Shown here piece after piece: positions 1 through 6,134 of a stretch of 11,354 bases of DNA. Both the position numbers and the translations under genes were made by a program. The first letter of the stretch is position 1, and every line of letters begins with the position of its first letter. A model generated the notes under the pieces. The model was not told the DNA's origin, searched no databases, and was given only the letters and a program-made list of their open reading frames with translations. Origin of the DNA: an uncultured Burkholderiales bacterium (lineage in GTDB: Bacteria > Pseudomonadota > Gammaproteobacteria > Burkholderiales > Burkholderiaceae_C). Where the stretch lies: contig CAJBHE010000082.1 of NCBI GenBank assembly GCA_903952885.1, positions 1 to 11,354 on the forward strand. Direction: 5' to 3'.

Positions 1-1416
1 GGCCTAGCCAGCTTGGCCGAGCGGCATGTGGGCCGCAAAGGTTTGAACTACGAAGACCTGTGCGGCAAAGGCGCGCACCAAATTCCGTTCTCGCAAGTCG
101 ACGTGGCGCGTGCCACCGAATACTCATGCGAAGACTCCGACATGACGCTGGACGTGCACCAAGTGCTGTGGCCGCGTTTGCAAGCTGACGACAAACTGCG
201 TTTCATCTACGACCTAGAAATTCAAAGCAGCGAAGCGCTGTATCGCATTGAGCGCAACGGCGTGTTGATTGACGCATCCACACTGGCCGCACAAAGCCAC
301 GCGTTGGGTCAACGCATCGTGCAGCTAGAAACCGAAGCGTATGACATTGCAGGCCAGCCGTTTAACTTGGCCAGTCCTAAGCAACTGGGCGAAATCTTCT
401 TTGACAAACTGGGCTTGCCCGTCATCAAAAAAACTGCCACCGGCGCACGCAGCACCGACGAAGAAGTGCTGGAGAAATTGGCCGAAGACTACCCACTGCC
501 TGCCAAAATTTTGGAGCACCGGTCCTTAAGCAAACTCAAAGGTACGTACACCGACAAACTGGCGCAAATGGCTGTGCCCCGCACAGGTCGCGTGCACACG
601 CACTACGCGCAAGCCGTGGCCGTGACGGGCCGCTTGTCTAGCAACGACCCCAACTTGCAGAACATCCCGATTCGCACTCTAGAGGGCCGCAAAGTGCGCG
701 AAGCATTTGTGGCCCCTGCGGGCTGCGTGATAGCCAGTGCCGACTACAGCCAGATTGAGCTGCGCATCATGGCGCACATCAGTGGTGACGAGGCGTTGGT
801 CAAAGCTTTTCATTACGGCCTAGACGTGCACCGCGCCACAGCAGCCGAAGTGTTTGGCGTGGGCGTGGATGCAGTCAGCACCGAGCAGCGCCGTTATGCC
901 AAGGTCATTAACTTTGGCCTCATCTACGGCATGAGCGCGTTTGGTTTGGCCAAAGCACTTGGCATCGACAACGGTGCGGCCAAGAACTACATCACCCGTT
1001 ACTTTGAACGCTTCGCGGGTGTGAAGCGCTATATGGACGACACACGCGAACAAGCCAAAGCGCAAGGCTATGTCGAAACCGTTTTTGGCCGCCGCTTGTA
1101 CTTGCCCGAAATTAACAGTCCCAATGGCCCACGCCGCGCAGGCGCAGAGCGCGCCGCCATCAACGCGCCCATGCAAGGCACAGCCGCCGACCTCATCAAG
1201 ATGAGCATGGTGGCCGTGCAAAAAGCCATTGACGAACAGCAACGCCAAACCAAAGTCATCATGCAAGTGCACGATGAACTGGTGTTTGAAGTGCCCGAGT
1301 CAGAAGTGGCATGGGTCCGCACCGAAGTGCCGCGCCTGATGGCTGAAGTGGCGCAGCTGAAAGTGCCGTTGTTGGCAGAAGTCGGTGTTGGGCCGAATTG
1401 GGACAAGGCGCATTGA
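1..1416 (+). CDS. polA: DNA polymerase I, C-terminal part (5' end outside window)
   Basis: Family A DNA polymerase used in Okazaki fragment maturation and excision repair. The reading frame is open from base 1, so 471 residues are present, about half of the usual ~930; the 5'-3' exonuclease domain and most of the proofreading domain lie upstream. The visible part begins at the end of the 3'-5' exonuclease domain, where a YSCED sequence matches exonuclease motif III (Y-x3-D), suggesting proofreading is retained. The polymerase domain follows: motif A as DYSQIELR (catalytic Asp codon 742-744), motif B as RRYAKVINFGLIYG (Lys codon 901-903), and motif C as QVHDELVFEV (Asp codon 1273-1275). The end, GPNWDKAH, matches the normal C-terminus of the family. 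No frameshift or missing catalytic residue is seen. It converges with the marR-type gene 13 bases downstream. Confidence 0.97.
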   Translation, partial: GLASLAERHVGRKGLNYEDLCGKGAHQIPFSQVDVARATEYSCEDSDMTLDVHQVLWPRLQADDKLRFIYDLEIQSSEALYRIERNGVLIDASTLAAQSHALGQRIVQLETEAYDIAGQPFNLASPKQLGEIFFDKLGLPVIKKTATGARSTDEEVLEKLAEDYPLPAKILEHRSLSKLKGTYTDKLAQMAVPRTGRVHTHYAQAVAVTGRLSSNDPNLQNIPIRTLEGRKVREAFVAPAGCVIASADYSQIELRIMAHISGDEALVKAFHYGLDVHRATAAEVFGVGVDAVSTEQRRYAKVINFGLIYGMSAFGLAKALGIDNGAAKNYITRYFERFAGVKRYMDDTREQAKAQGYVETVFGRRLYLPEINSPNGPRRAGAERAAINAPMQGTAADLIKMSMVAVQKAIDEQQRQTKVIMQVHDELVFEVPESEVAWVRTEVPRLMAEVAQLKVPLLAEVGVGPNWDKAH

Positions 1417-1429
1417 CCTGCTAAATGCG

Positions 1430-1870
1430 TCAGGTTTCATCGGCCGACTTGCCGTGCCAAACCACTTGGCGGGCGAGCTTGATGAAGCGCTCTTGCTCGG
1501 CTGCGCTCAAGGGTTGCAGAATGTCAGCTTGCAGTTGATCCACGATGGGCTGCAGGGCTAAGTAAATTTTGTTGCCCTTGGCTGTGAGCGACAGCTCGCG
1601 CGATCGGCGGTCTTGTTCGCTCACCACACGGCGCACCCAGCCTTTGGTGTCCAAACGCTCAATCACGCCGCCAATGGTGGCGCGGTCGTAGCCAATGATT
1701 TCGGCCACGGTGGCTTGGTCGACATGCGGGTTGTTGGCAATGGCGTCTAGCGCGGCGTATTGCACCGAGGTCAGGTCATAGCCCGCGGCTTGGGTGCGCT
1801 GCGCAAAGATTTGGGTGGATTGCTGTTGCAGGCGACGTATCAAGTGTCCCGCCATGTCATGCATTGCCAT
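1430..1870 (-). CDS. MarR-family repressor, probable MobR-like regulator of the adjacent hydroxylase
   Basis: A 146-residue protein of normal MarR length. The layout is helix, then LTSVQYAAL (33-41), a winged helix-turn-helix at about 50-100 with DQATVAEIIGYDRATIGGVI as the HTH, and a wing ending DRRSRELSLTAKG. These are family hallmarks. MarR proteins bind palindromic operators as dimers and usually release them when an aromatic acid binds. It is divergent from a MobA-like 3-hydroxybenzoate hydroxylase. The same arrangement is known for mobR/mobA of Comamonas testosteroni, where MobR answers to 3-hydroxybenzoate, so the ligand here is inferred to be the same. The chosen ATG (1868-1870) has a GGAG Shine-Dalgarno at 1879-1882, 8 bases away; a second in-frame ATG two codons in is possible. 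A palindrome over its likely -10 suggests autoregulation. The family call is secure; the ligand is inference. Confidence 0.9.
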   Translation of the reverse strand: MAMHDMAGHLIRRLQQQSTQIFAQRTQAAGYDLTSVQYAALDAIANNPHVDQATVAEIIGYDRATIGGVIERLDTKGWVRRVVSEQDRRSRELSLTAKGNKIYLALQPIVDQLQADILQPLSAAEQERFIKLARQVVWHGKSADET

Positions 1871-1896
1871 GCCTGTGTCTCCGTAGAAATACCCAT

Positions 1897-1916
1897 ATGG
1901 TAATCATACATACCAT
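1897..1916. promoter_or_regulatory. Candidate MarR/MobR operator 1
   Basis: A 20-bp inverted repeat with perfect 6-bp arms, ATGGTA and TACCAT, around 8 bases. It overlaps the 8-bp palindrome CCATATGG at 1893-1900. The spacer holds TATGAT on the minus strand (1903-1908), the best -10 candidate for the divergent marR gene, although no good -35 goes with it. The plus-strand -35 starts two bases downstream. A dimer bound here would block the repressor's own promoter and could hinder the hydroxylase promoter. Binding is inferred from symmetry and position. Confidence 0.45.
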
Positions 1917-1917
1917 C

Positions 1918-1947
1918 TTGACGGCTATTGGTAAGTGTAGTTATCAT
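1918..1947 (+). promoter_or_regulatory. Probable sigma-70 promoter of the hydroxylase gene
   Basis: TTGACG (1918-1923, 5 of 6 to the -35 consensus), an 18-base spacer, then TATCAT (1942-1947, 5 of 6 to the -10 consensus). This predicts a start near 1954 and a leader of about 40 bases before the ATG at 1995. It is the strongest promoter-like pair in the gap, and it lies between the two candidate operators, with operator 2 covering the -10 and start site. Confidence 0.5.
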
Positions 1948-1960
1948 TCATGAATACTAA
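1941..1960. promoter_or_regulatory. Candidate MarR/MobR operator 2
   Basis: A 20-bp palindrome pairing at 8 of 10 positions, with a perfect 10-bp core ATTCATGAAT (1946-1955) and outer TTA/TAA. It covers the -10 element and predicted start of the hydroxylase promoter, the classic place for a repressor. Its centre is 44 bp from that of operator 1, about four helical turns. The right halves of the two sites agree at 6 of 10 positions and the left halves at 5 of 10, so they may be two versions of one operator. Confidence 0.45.
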
Positions 1961-1983
1961 GAGTTCGGTGCGTTTTCAATCAC

Positions 1984-1987
1984 GGAG
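1984..1987 (+). promoter_or_regulatory. Ribosome binding site that fixes the hydroxylase start
   Basis: GGAG lies 7 bases before the ATG at 1995. An earlier in-frame ATG at 1950 has no such site and falls inside operator 2 upstream of the predicted transcription start. The start at 1995 also gives the MQFYKDGF beginning that resembles MobA homologues. Confidence 0.75.
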
Positions 1988-1994
1988 ACATGAC

Positions 1995-3905
1995 ATGCAG
2001 TTTTACAAAGACGGATTTCGTGGCGGCAGCCCAGACATCAAGCCAGCCGCGCCTAACCGACGCAACCGTGGCGCCAACGAGCCCTTTCCCAAAAAAGTAG
2101 ATGTGTTGATTTCAGGCACAGGACCCGCTGGCCTTTGTTTGGCCGCGCAGTTGGCGCAGTTTCCAGAGATTGACGTGATGATCACCGAACGCATGCCCAG
2201 CAACATCATCAAGGGAAAGGCAGACGGCATCAACACGCGCACGATGGAAATGTTTCAAGCGTTTGGCTTTGCCGACAAGGTCAAGCGCGAAACGTATTGG
2301 GTCAACCAAACCGCGTTTTGGATGCCCGACCCGACAAACCCCGAGCACATCAAACGCGTGGGTCGCGTGCAAGACGTGGCTGACGACAGCTCTGAGATGC
2401 CGCACATCTTGATCAACCAAGCGCGTCTGCACGAGCTCTTTTTAGAGGTGATGAAAAACTCGCCCTCACGTCTAGAGCCCGACTACAGCTGGGAAGTGTT
2501 GGGTCTGACCATTGACGAGACCACCGACGACCACCCCGTGACCGTGACCCTGCGCGATGCCAGTGGCTTGAATTGGGGCGCCACGCGCACCGTAAGCGCC
2601 AACTACGTGGTGGGCTGCGACGGTGCGCACTCGGCTGTGCGCAAGGCGATTGGCAGGGAGTTGAAGGGTGATGCCGCGAACCAAGCTTGGGGCGTGATGG
2701 ACATCTTGGCCAACACCGATTTCCCCGATGTGCGGCAGAAGTGTTTGATCTCTTCAGCCAACGAAGGCAACCTGTTAATTTTGCCTCGCGAAGGTGGTTA
2801 TGTGTTTCGCATGTACGTTGCACTCGACAAACTTCGCCCAGACGAAAAAGCTGCACACCGCAAGTTCACCCAAGACGACATGATTGCTGCTGCCAATCGC
2901 ATCATCAAGCCTTACGCGATTGATGTGAAAGAAGTGGTGTGGTGGTCAATCTATGACATTGGTCACAGCATCACCGACCGCTTTGACGATGTGCCCGAAG
3001 GTGTTAACCGTGACCCACGCGTGTTTATTGCTGGCGACGCGTGTCACACCCATTCACCCAAAGCGGGGCAGGGCATGAACGTGTCGATGCAAGACACCTT
3101 CAATCTCGGCTGGAAACTGGTGCATGTGCTGCAAGGCCGCGCTAACCCCAGCCTGCTGCGCAGCTACACCCAAGAGCGTTTGACAGAAGCCAAGCGTTTG
3201 GTAGAGACCGATCACAAATGGTCACGCGTCATGTCTGCGCCCACCACACAGGCCGAGCGCGATGGCACTGAAGAGCCGCGCATCATTCGCCAGTTCAAAG
3301 ACAACTTGGAGTTCACCGGCGGCACAGCGGTGAAGTACGACACCTCGTACTTGTTTGCCGCCAGTGCGCACCAAGCATTGGCCACAGGCGAAGAGGTGGG
3401 CCGACGTTTCCACTCAGCCCCCGTGGTGCGCGTGTCAGACGCCAAACAAATGCAACTGGGTCATGTGGCACAGGCCGATGCACGCTGGCGCTTGTATGCG
3501 TTTGCTGGTAAGGCAGACAGTTCTAACCCGGGCTCAGGCATTCACAAGCTGTCGGACTGGTTGGAGAGCAACACCAATTCACCCATCGTCAAGCACACAC
3601 GTAAGGGTGAAGACATCGACGCGCTGATTGATTTTCGCGCTGTGTTTCAGCAAACTTTCGATCAACTCGCTTACGAACACATGCCTTCGTTGCTCAAGCC
3701 CAAAACAGGCAAGCTGGGTTTGCAAGACCACGCCAAAGTGTTTTGTGTGGACCACAAGGGAGTAGGCGACATTTTTGATATGCGCGGCATCGACCGCGAC
3801 AAGGGTTGCATCGTTGTTGTGCGGCCCGACCAGTATGTGGCCCATGTGTTGCCCTTGGATGGTTTTGAGGAGTTGGCTGTTTTTTTTGCAGGTGTCCTGA
3901 AGTGA
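1995..3905 (+). CDS. mobA: FAD-dependent 3-hydroxybenzoate 4-monooxygenase (MobA-type)
   Basis: A 636-residue single-component flavoprotein hydroxylase of the phenol 2-monooxygenase family. Visible are the dinucleotide-binding GTGPAG (41-46), the CDG motif at 208-210, the FAD-binding GDACHTHSP at 347-355, and a C-terminal thioredoxin-like domain from about 470, as in phenol hydroxylase and MobA. Comamonas testosteroni MobA (639 aa) hydroxylates 3-hydroxybenzoate to protocatechuate with NADPH and O2. By alignment from memory its active-site residues Asp75, His135, Lys247 and Tyr271 correspond to D77, H137, K249 and Y274 here, all kept. The divergent MarR gene, two operator-like palindromes and a downstream pcaF fit this role. 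The start is set by GGAG at 1984-1987. The alternative is another phenol-type hydroxylase (phenol, cresol or hydroxyphenyl acid). Family assignment is secure; the substrate is probable. Confidence 0.82.
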   Translation: MQFYKDGFRGGSPDIKPAAPNRRNRGANEPFPKKVDVLISGTGPAGLCLAAQLAQFPEIDVMITERMPSNIIKGKADGINTRTMEMFQAFGFADKVKRETYWVNQTAFWMPDPTNPEHIKRVGRVQDVADDSSEMPHILINQARLHELFLEVMKNSPSRLEPDYSWEVLGLTIDETTDDHPVTVTLRDASGLNWGATRTVSANYVVGCDGAHSAVRKAIGRELKGDAANQAWGVMDILANTDFPDVRQKCLISSANEGNLLILPREGGYVFRMYVALDKLRPDEKAAHRKFTQDDMIAAANRIIKPYAIDVKEVVWWSIYDIGHSITDRFDDVPEGVNRDPRVFIAGDACHTHSPKAGQGMNVSMQDTFNLGWKLVHVLQGRANPSLLRSYTQERLTEAKRLVETDHKWSRVMSAPTTQAERDGTEEPRIIRQFKDNLEFTGGTAVKYDTSYLFAASAHQALATGEEVGRRFHSAPVVRVSDAKQMQLGHVAQADARWRLYAFAGKADSSNPGSGIHKLSDWLESNTNSPIVKHTRKGEDIDALIDFRAVFQQTFDQLAYEHMPSLLKPKTGKLGLQDHAKVFCVDHKGVGDIFDMRGIDRDKGCIVVVRPDQYVAHVLPLDGFEELAVFFAGVLK

Positions 3906-3940
3906 TGTCACGTCACCTTTGCGTCATCGTGATTCATCAC
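3902..3940. repeat. Pair of GTGAT-type palindromes between hydroxylase gene and pcaF
   Basis: Two neighbouring inverted repeats follow the hydroxylase stop codon. The first, 3902-3916, is GTGATGTCACGTCAC, symmetric except for one G-T position. The second, 3929-3940, is GTGAT-TC-ATCAC, a perfect 5-bp-arm repeat. Both begin GTGAT and end TCAC, and their centres are about 25 bp apart. Neither is followed by a T run, so they do not look like an intrinsic terminator. They could bind a regulator of pcaF or be chance. Confidence 0.3.
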
Positions 3941-3963
3941 AAACACATCAGAGCGTCAAAAGT

Positions 3964-3992
3964 TTGTTTTGTTGGTGAACAATGTAGTTAAT
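3964..3992 (+). promoter_or_regulatory. Weak candidate promoter for pcaF
   Basis: TTGTTT (3964-3969), 17 bases, then GTTAAT (3987-3992) is the best-spaced -35/-10 pair in the 155-base gap before pcaF, with 3 and 4 of 6 consensus matches. The rest of the gap is AT-rich, with a T-rich stretch at 4033-4048. No terminator with a T run after the hydroxylase gene is visible, so read-through into pcaF is equally possible. Confidence 0.2.
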
Positions 3993-4060
3993 ACCCAAGA
4001 GTTGAAGTCAGAGAGCATCAGCTTGTTCAAACTTTTTAATTTCTTTTTGACTGAATTGCC

Positions 4061-5263
4061 ATGACACAAGCCTTTATTTGTGATGCCATCCGCACCCCCT
4101 TTGGCCGTTATGGAGGCGCACTCAGCAGCATTCGTGCAGATGATTTAGCTGCCTTGCCCATCAAGGCCTTGATGGAGCGCAACCCTACTGTCGATTGGTC
4201 GCAAGTGTGCGATGTGCTGTATGGCTGCGCCAACCAAGCCGGCGAAGACAACCGCAACGTGGCCCGTATGGCCGCCTTGCTGGCTGGCTTGCCCATGGAG
4301 GTGCCTGGTGGCACGATCAACCGCTTGTGTGGTTCAGGCTTAGACGCTGTGGGCACTGCGACACGCGCCATCAAGTCAGGTGAAGCATCGATGATGATTG
4401 CGGGCGGCGTGGAGAGCATGAGCCGAGCGCCATTTGTCATGCCCAAAGCCGAGAGCGCTTTCAGCCGAAGCAACGCGGTGTATGACACCACGATTGGCTG
4501 GCGCTTTGTCAACAAGCTCATGAAAGCTCAATACGGCGTGGACAGCATGCCTGAAACTGCTGAGAACGTCGCGGTCGATTACAAGATTGAACGCGAAGCC
4601 CAAGATTTGATGGCCTTGCGTAGCCAGCGCAATGCATTGGCTGCCATTCAGGCAGGCCATTTGTCCCGCGAAATTTGCCCTGTCACCATTACCCAGAAAA
4701 AAGGCGATGCCTTGGTGGTGAGCCAAGATGAACACCCACGCGAGACCAGCCTGGAATCTTTAACCAAACTCAAAGGCGTGGTGAGCCCTGAGGGCAGCGT
4801 GACGGCTGGTAACGCCAGTGGCGTGAACGACGGTGCTTGTGCCTTGCTGCTGGCCAATGAGGCGAGCTTGAAGCAACACGGCTTGACACCCAAAGGACGC
4901 GTGGTAGGCATGGCCACCGCCGGTGTGGCTCCGCGCGTGATGGGCATTGGTCCAGCACCTGCTACCCAAAAAGTGCTGGCTCAAACGGGTTTAACGATAG
5001 ACCAAATGGATGTCATTGAACTCAACGAAGCTTTCGCGGCCCAAGGCCTGGCCGTATTGCGTATGTTGGGCTTGAAAGATGACGACGCACGCGTGAACGC
5101 TTGGGGCGGTGCCATTGCCTTGGGTCACCCACTGGGGGCGTCGGGCGCGCGTTTGGTCACCACGGCCATGAACCGCCTGCACACCACGGGCGGGCGCTAC
5201 GCCTTGTGCACCATGTGCATTGGTGTGGGGCAAGGCATTGCCTTGATCATTGAGCGGGTTTGA
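4061..5263 (+). CDS. pcaF: 3-oxoadipyl-CoA thiolase (beta-ketoadipyl-CoA thiolase)
   Basis: A 400-residue thiolase, the normal length. It cleaves 3-oxoadipyl-CoA with CoA to succinyl-CoA and acetyl-CoA, the last step of the beta-ketoadipate pathway and also of phenylacetate breakdown (PaaJ). Catalytic residues are in place: Cys90 in NRLCGSG, His356 in GHPLGASG and Cys386 in CIGVGQG. Stretches typical of PcaF rather than acetoacetyl-CoA thiolase are FICDAIRTPFGRYGGALS at the start, GCANQAGEDNRNVARMA, DTTIGWRF and QYGVDSMPETAENVA. The ATG gives the canonical N-terminus, but no clear Shine-Dalgarno precedes it. It lies 155 bases after the hydroxylase gene on the same strand, which suggests the protocatechuate made there goes through ortho cleavage. 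pcaIJ and pcaGH are not in view. A role in phenylacetate or benzoyl-CoA catabolism instead cannot be excluded. Confidence 0.93.
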   Translation: MTQAFICDAIRTPFGRYGGALSSIRADDLAALPIKALMERNPTVDWSQVCDVLYGCANQAGEDNRNVARMAALLAGLPMEVPGGTINRLCGSGLDAVGTATRAIKSGEASMMIAGGVESMSRAPFVMPKAESAFSRSNAVYDTTIGWRFVNKLMKAQYGVDSMPETAENVAVDYKIEREAQDLMALRSQRNALAAIQAGHLSREICPVTITQKKGDALVVSQDEHPRETSLESLTKLKGVVSPEGSVTAGNASGVNDGACALLLANEASLKQHGLTPKGRVVGMATAGVAPRVMGIGPAPATQKVLAQTGLTIDQMDVIELNEAFAAQGLAVLRMLGLKDDDARVNAWGGAIALGHPLGASGARLVTTAMNRLHTTGGRYALCTMCIGVGQGIALIIERV

Positions 5264-5304
5264 GTGAACTCCACTGGTTTGGGGGCGGTTCTTTCTAGGC
5301 GCGA

Positions 5305-5310
5305 GATAAT
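5305..5310 (+). promoter_or_regulatory. -10-like GATAAT just before the ZIP gene; possible leaderless start or Fur-family half-site
   Basis: GATAAT (5 of 6 to the -10 consensus) ends 6 bases before the ATG at 5317, so transcription would begin at or beside the start codon, giving a leaderless mRNA. No Shine-Dalgarno is visible, which agrees, but no good -35 lies 16-18 bases upstream. GATAATCATT (5305-5314) also matches ten bases of the classic Fur box, fitting a metal transporter, although only part of the box is present. Confidence 0.3.
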
Positions 5311-5316
5311 CATTCC

Positions 5317-6132
5317 ATGACCTTGATTTCAATTCTTGTCGGTACCTTGGTGGCTGGCATGGGCAGTGTGTGGCTGGCAGCTTTGTTGGCTTATGCTTTG
5401 TTGTCGCGTTTTACGCAACATCTGCTGAGCCTTGCAGCAGGTGCTTTGCTGGCCACGGCCTTCACGCGCTTGTTGCCGGAAGCATTTGAGTTGTCGATCG
5501 AGGCTGGGGTATCAGCCCACGCTTTGTTTTTGTCTTTGTTGGTAGGTTTGGTGTTCTTCTTCTTACTCGACAAGGCGGAGCTGTGGCACCACGGGCATGA
5601 GCATGCGCACGATCACGATCACGACCATGTCCATTCACATGACCATGCAGAATACTCCCATCACGGCCACATTCACAACCATCACAGCGGTGGTTGGGCG
5701 GTGTTACTCGGTGACAGCGTGCATGCGTTTGGTGATGGCATTTTGATTGCTGCAGCATTTGTGGCCGACCCGCGTTTGGGGGTAGCTGCCGCCTTGGCGG
5801 TGATGGCTCACGAAGTACCTCACCATGTGGGCGACTTGGTGGTGCTGAGACAGTCGCTCAACAATTCACGCGCAGCTTTGTTTAGGCTCAGTCTCGCGGG
5901 CGGCGTGACGGCCATAGGTGGCTTGATGGGTTACTTGCTCGTGGGCGCGCTGCACGAGTATTTGCCATTCTTTTTGGTGGTAGCAGCTAGCAGCTTTATT
6001 TATGTGGCGCTTGCTGACTTGATTCCACAGTTGCAAAAGCGTCTCTCGCCCCGTGAGACCGCAGCCCAAGTGGCTTGGTTGTTTGCAGGTATTGCCCTCG
6101 TCGCAGCTTTAGGCGAGTGGGCGCAGCACTAA
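5317..6132 (+). CDS. ZIP-family divalent metal transporter with His-rich loop
   Basis: A 271-residue inner-membrane protein with about eight hydrophobic segments, normal for bacterial ZIP proteins, which import Zn2+ or related divalent cations. The transport-site helices are recognisable: TM4 contains DSVHAFGDG (H136, D140) and TM5 contains HEVPHHVGD (H165, E166, H169, D173), close to the HEVPHE signature of LIV-1-type ZIPs, with the second Glu replaced by His170. The TM3-TM4 loop (91-123) holds 17 His in 33 residues, mostly alternating with Asp, Glu, Ala or Val, a probable metal-binding loop. The ATG at 5317 has no clear Shine-Dalgarno and a -10-like element directly upstream. It starts 53 bases after pcaF but has no obvious link to aromatic catabolism. 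The gene ends 2 bases before the convergent sulfurtransferase. Metal specificity (Zn, Fe or Mn) cannot be read from the sequence. Confidence 0.9.
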   Translation: MTLISILVGTLVAGMGSVWLAALLAYALLSRFTQHLLSLAAGALLATAFTRLLPEAFELSIEAGVSAHALFLSLLVGLVFFFLLDKAELWHHGHEHAHDHDHDHVHSHDHAEYSHHGHIHNHHSGGWAVLLGDSVHAFGDGILIAAAFVADPRLGVAAALAVMAHEVPHHVGDLVVLRQSLNNSRAALFRLSLAGGVTAIGGLMGYLLVGALHEYLPFFLVVAASSFIYVALADLIPQLQKRLSPRETAAQVAWLFAGIALVAALGEWAQH

Positions 6133-6134
6133 CC

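Noticed and set aside
820..1272. Minus-strand open frame of 150 codons within polA
   Set aside because: It overlaps the polymerase catalytic motifs in antisense and shows no domain of its own.
1416..1435. ACCTG/CAGGT inverted repeat between polA and the marR gene, as a terminator
   Set aside because: The stem is only 5 bp with a 10-base loop, and no T run follows on either strand.
1950..1994. Earlier in-frame ATG for the hydroxylase, adding 15 residues
   Set aside because: It lies inside operator 2, upstream of the predicted transcript start, without a Shine-Dalgarno; the ATG at 1995 has GGAG at ideal spacing and a MobA-like N-terminus.
5590..5700. CAC/CAT-rich stretch as a tandem DNA repeat
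   Set aside because: The repetition is irregular at DNA level and is explained by His and Asp codons of the metal-binding loop.
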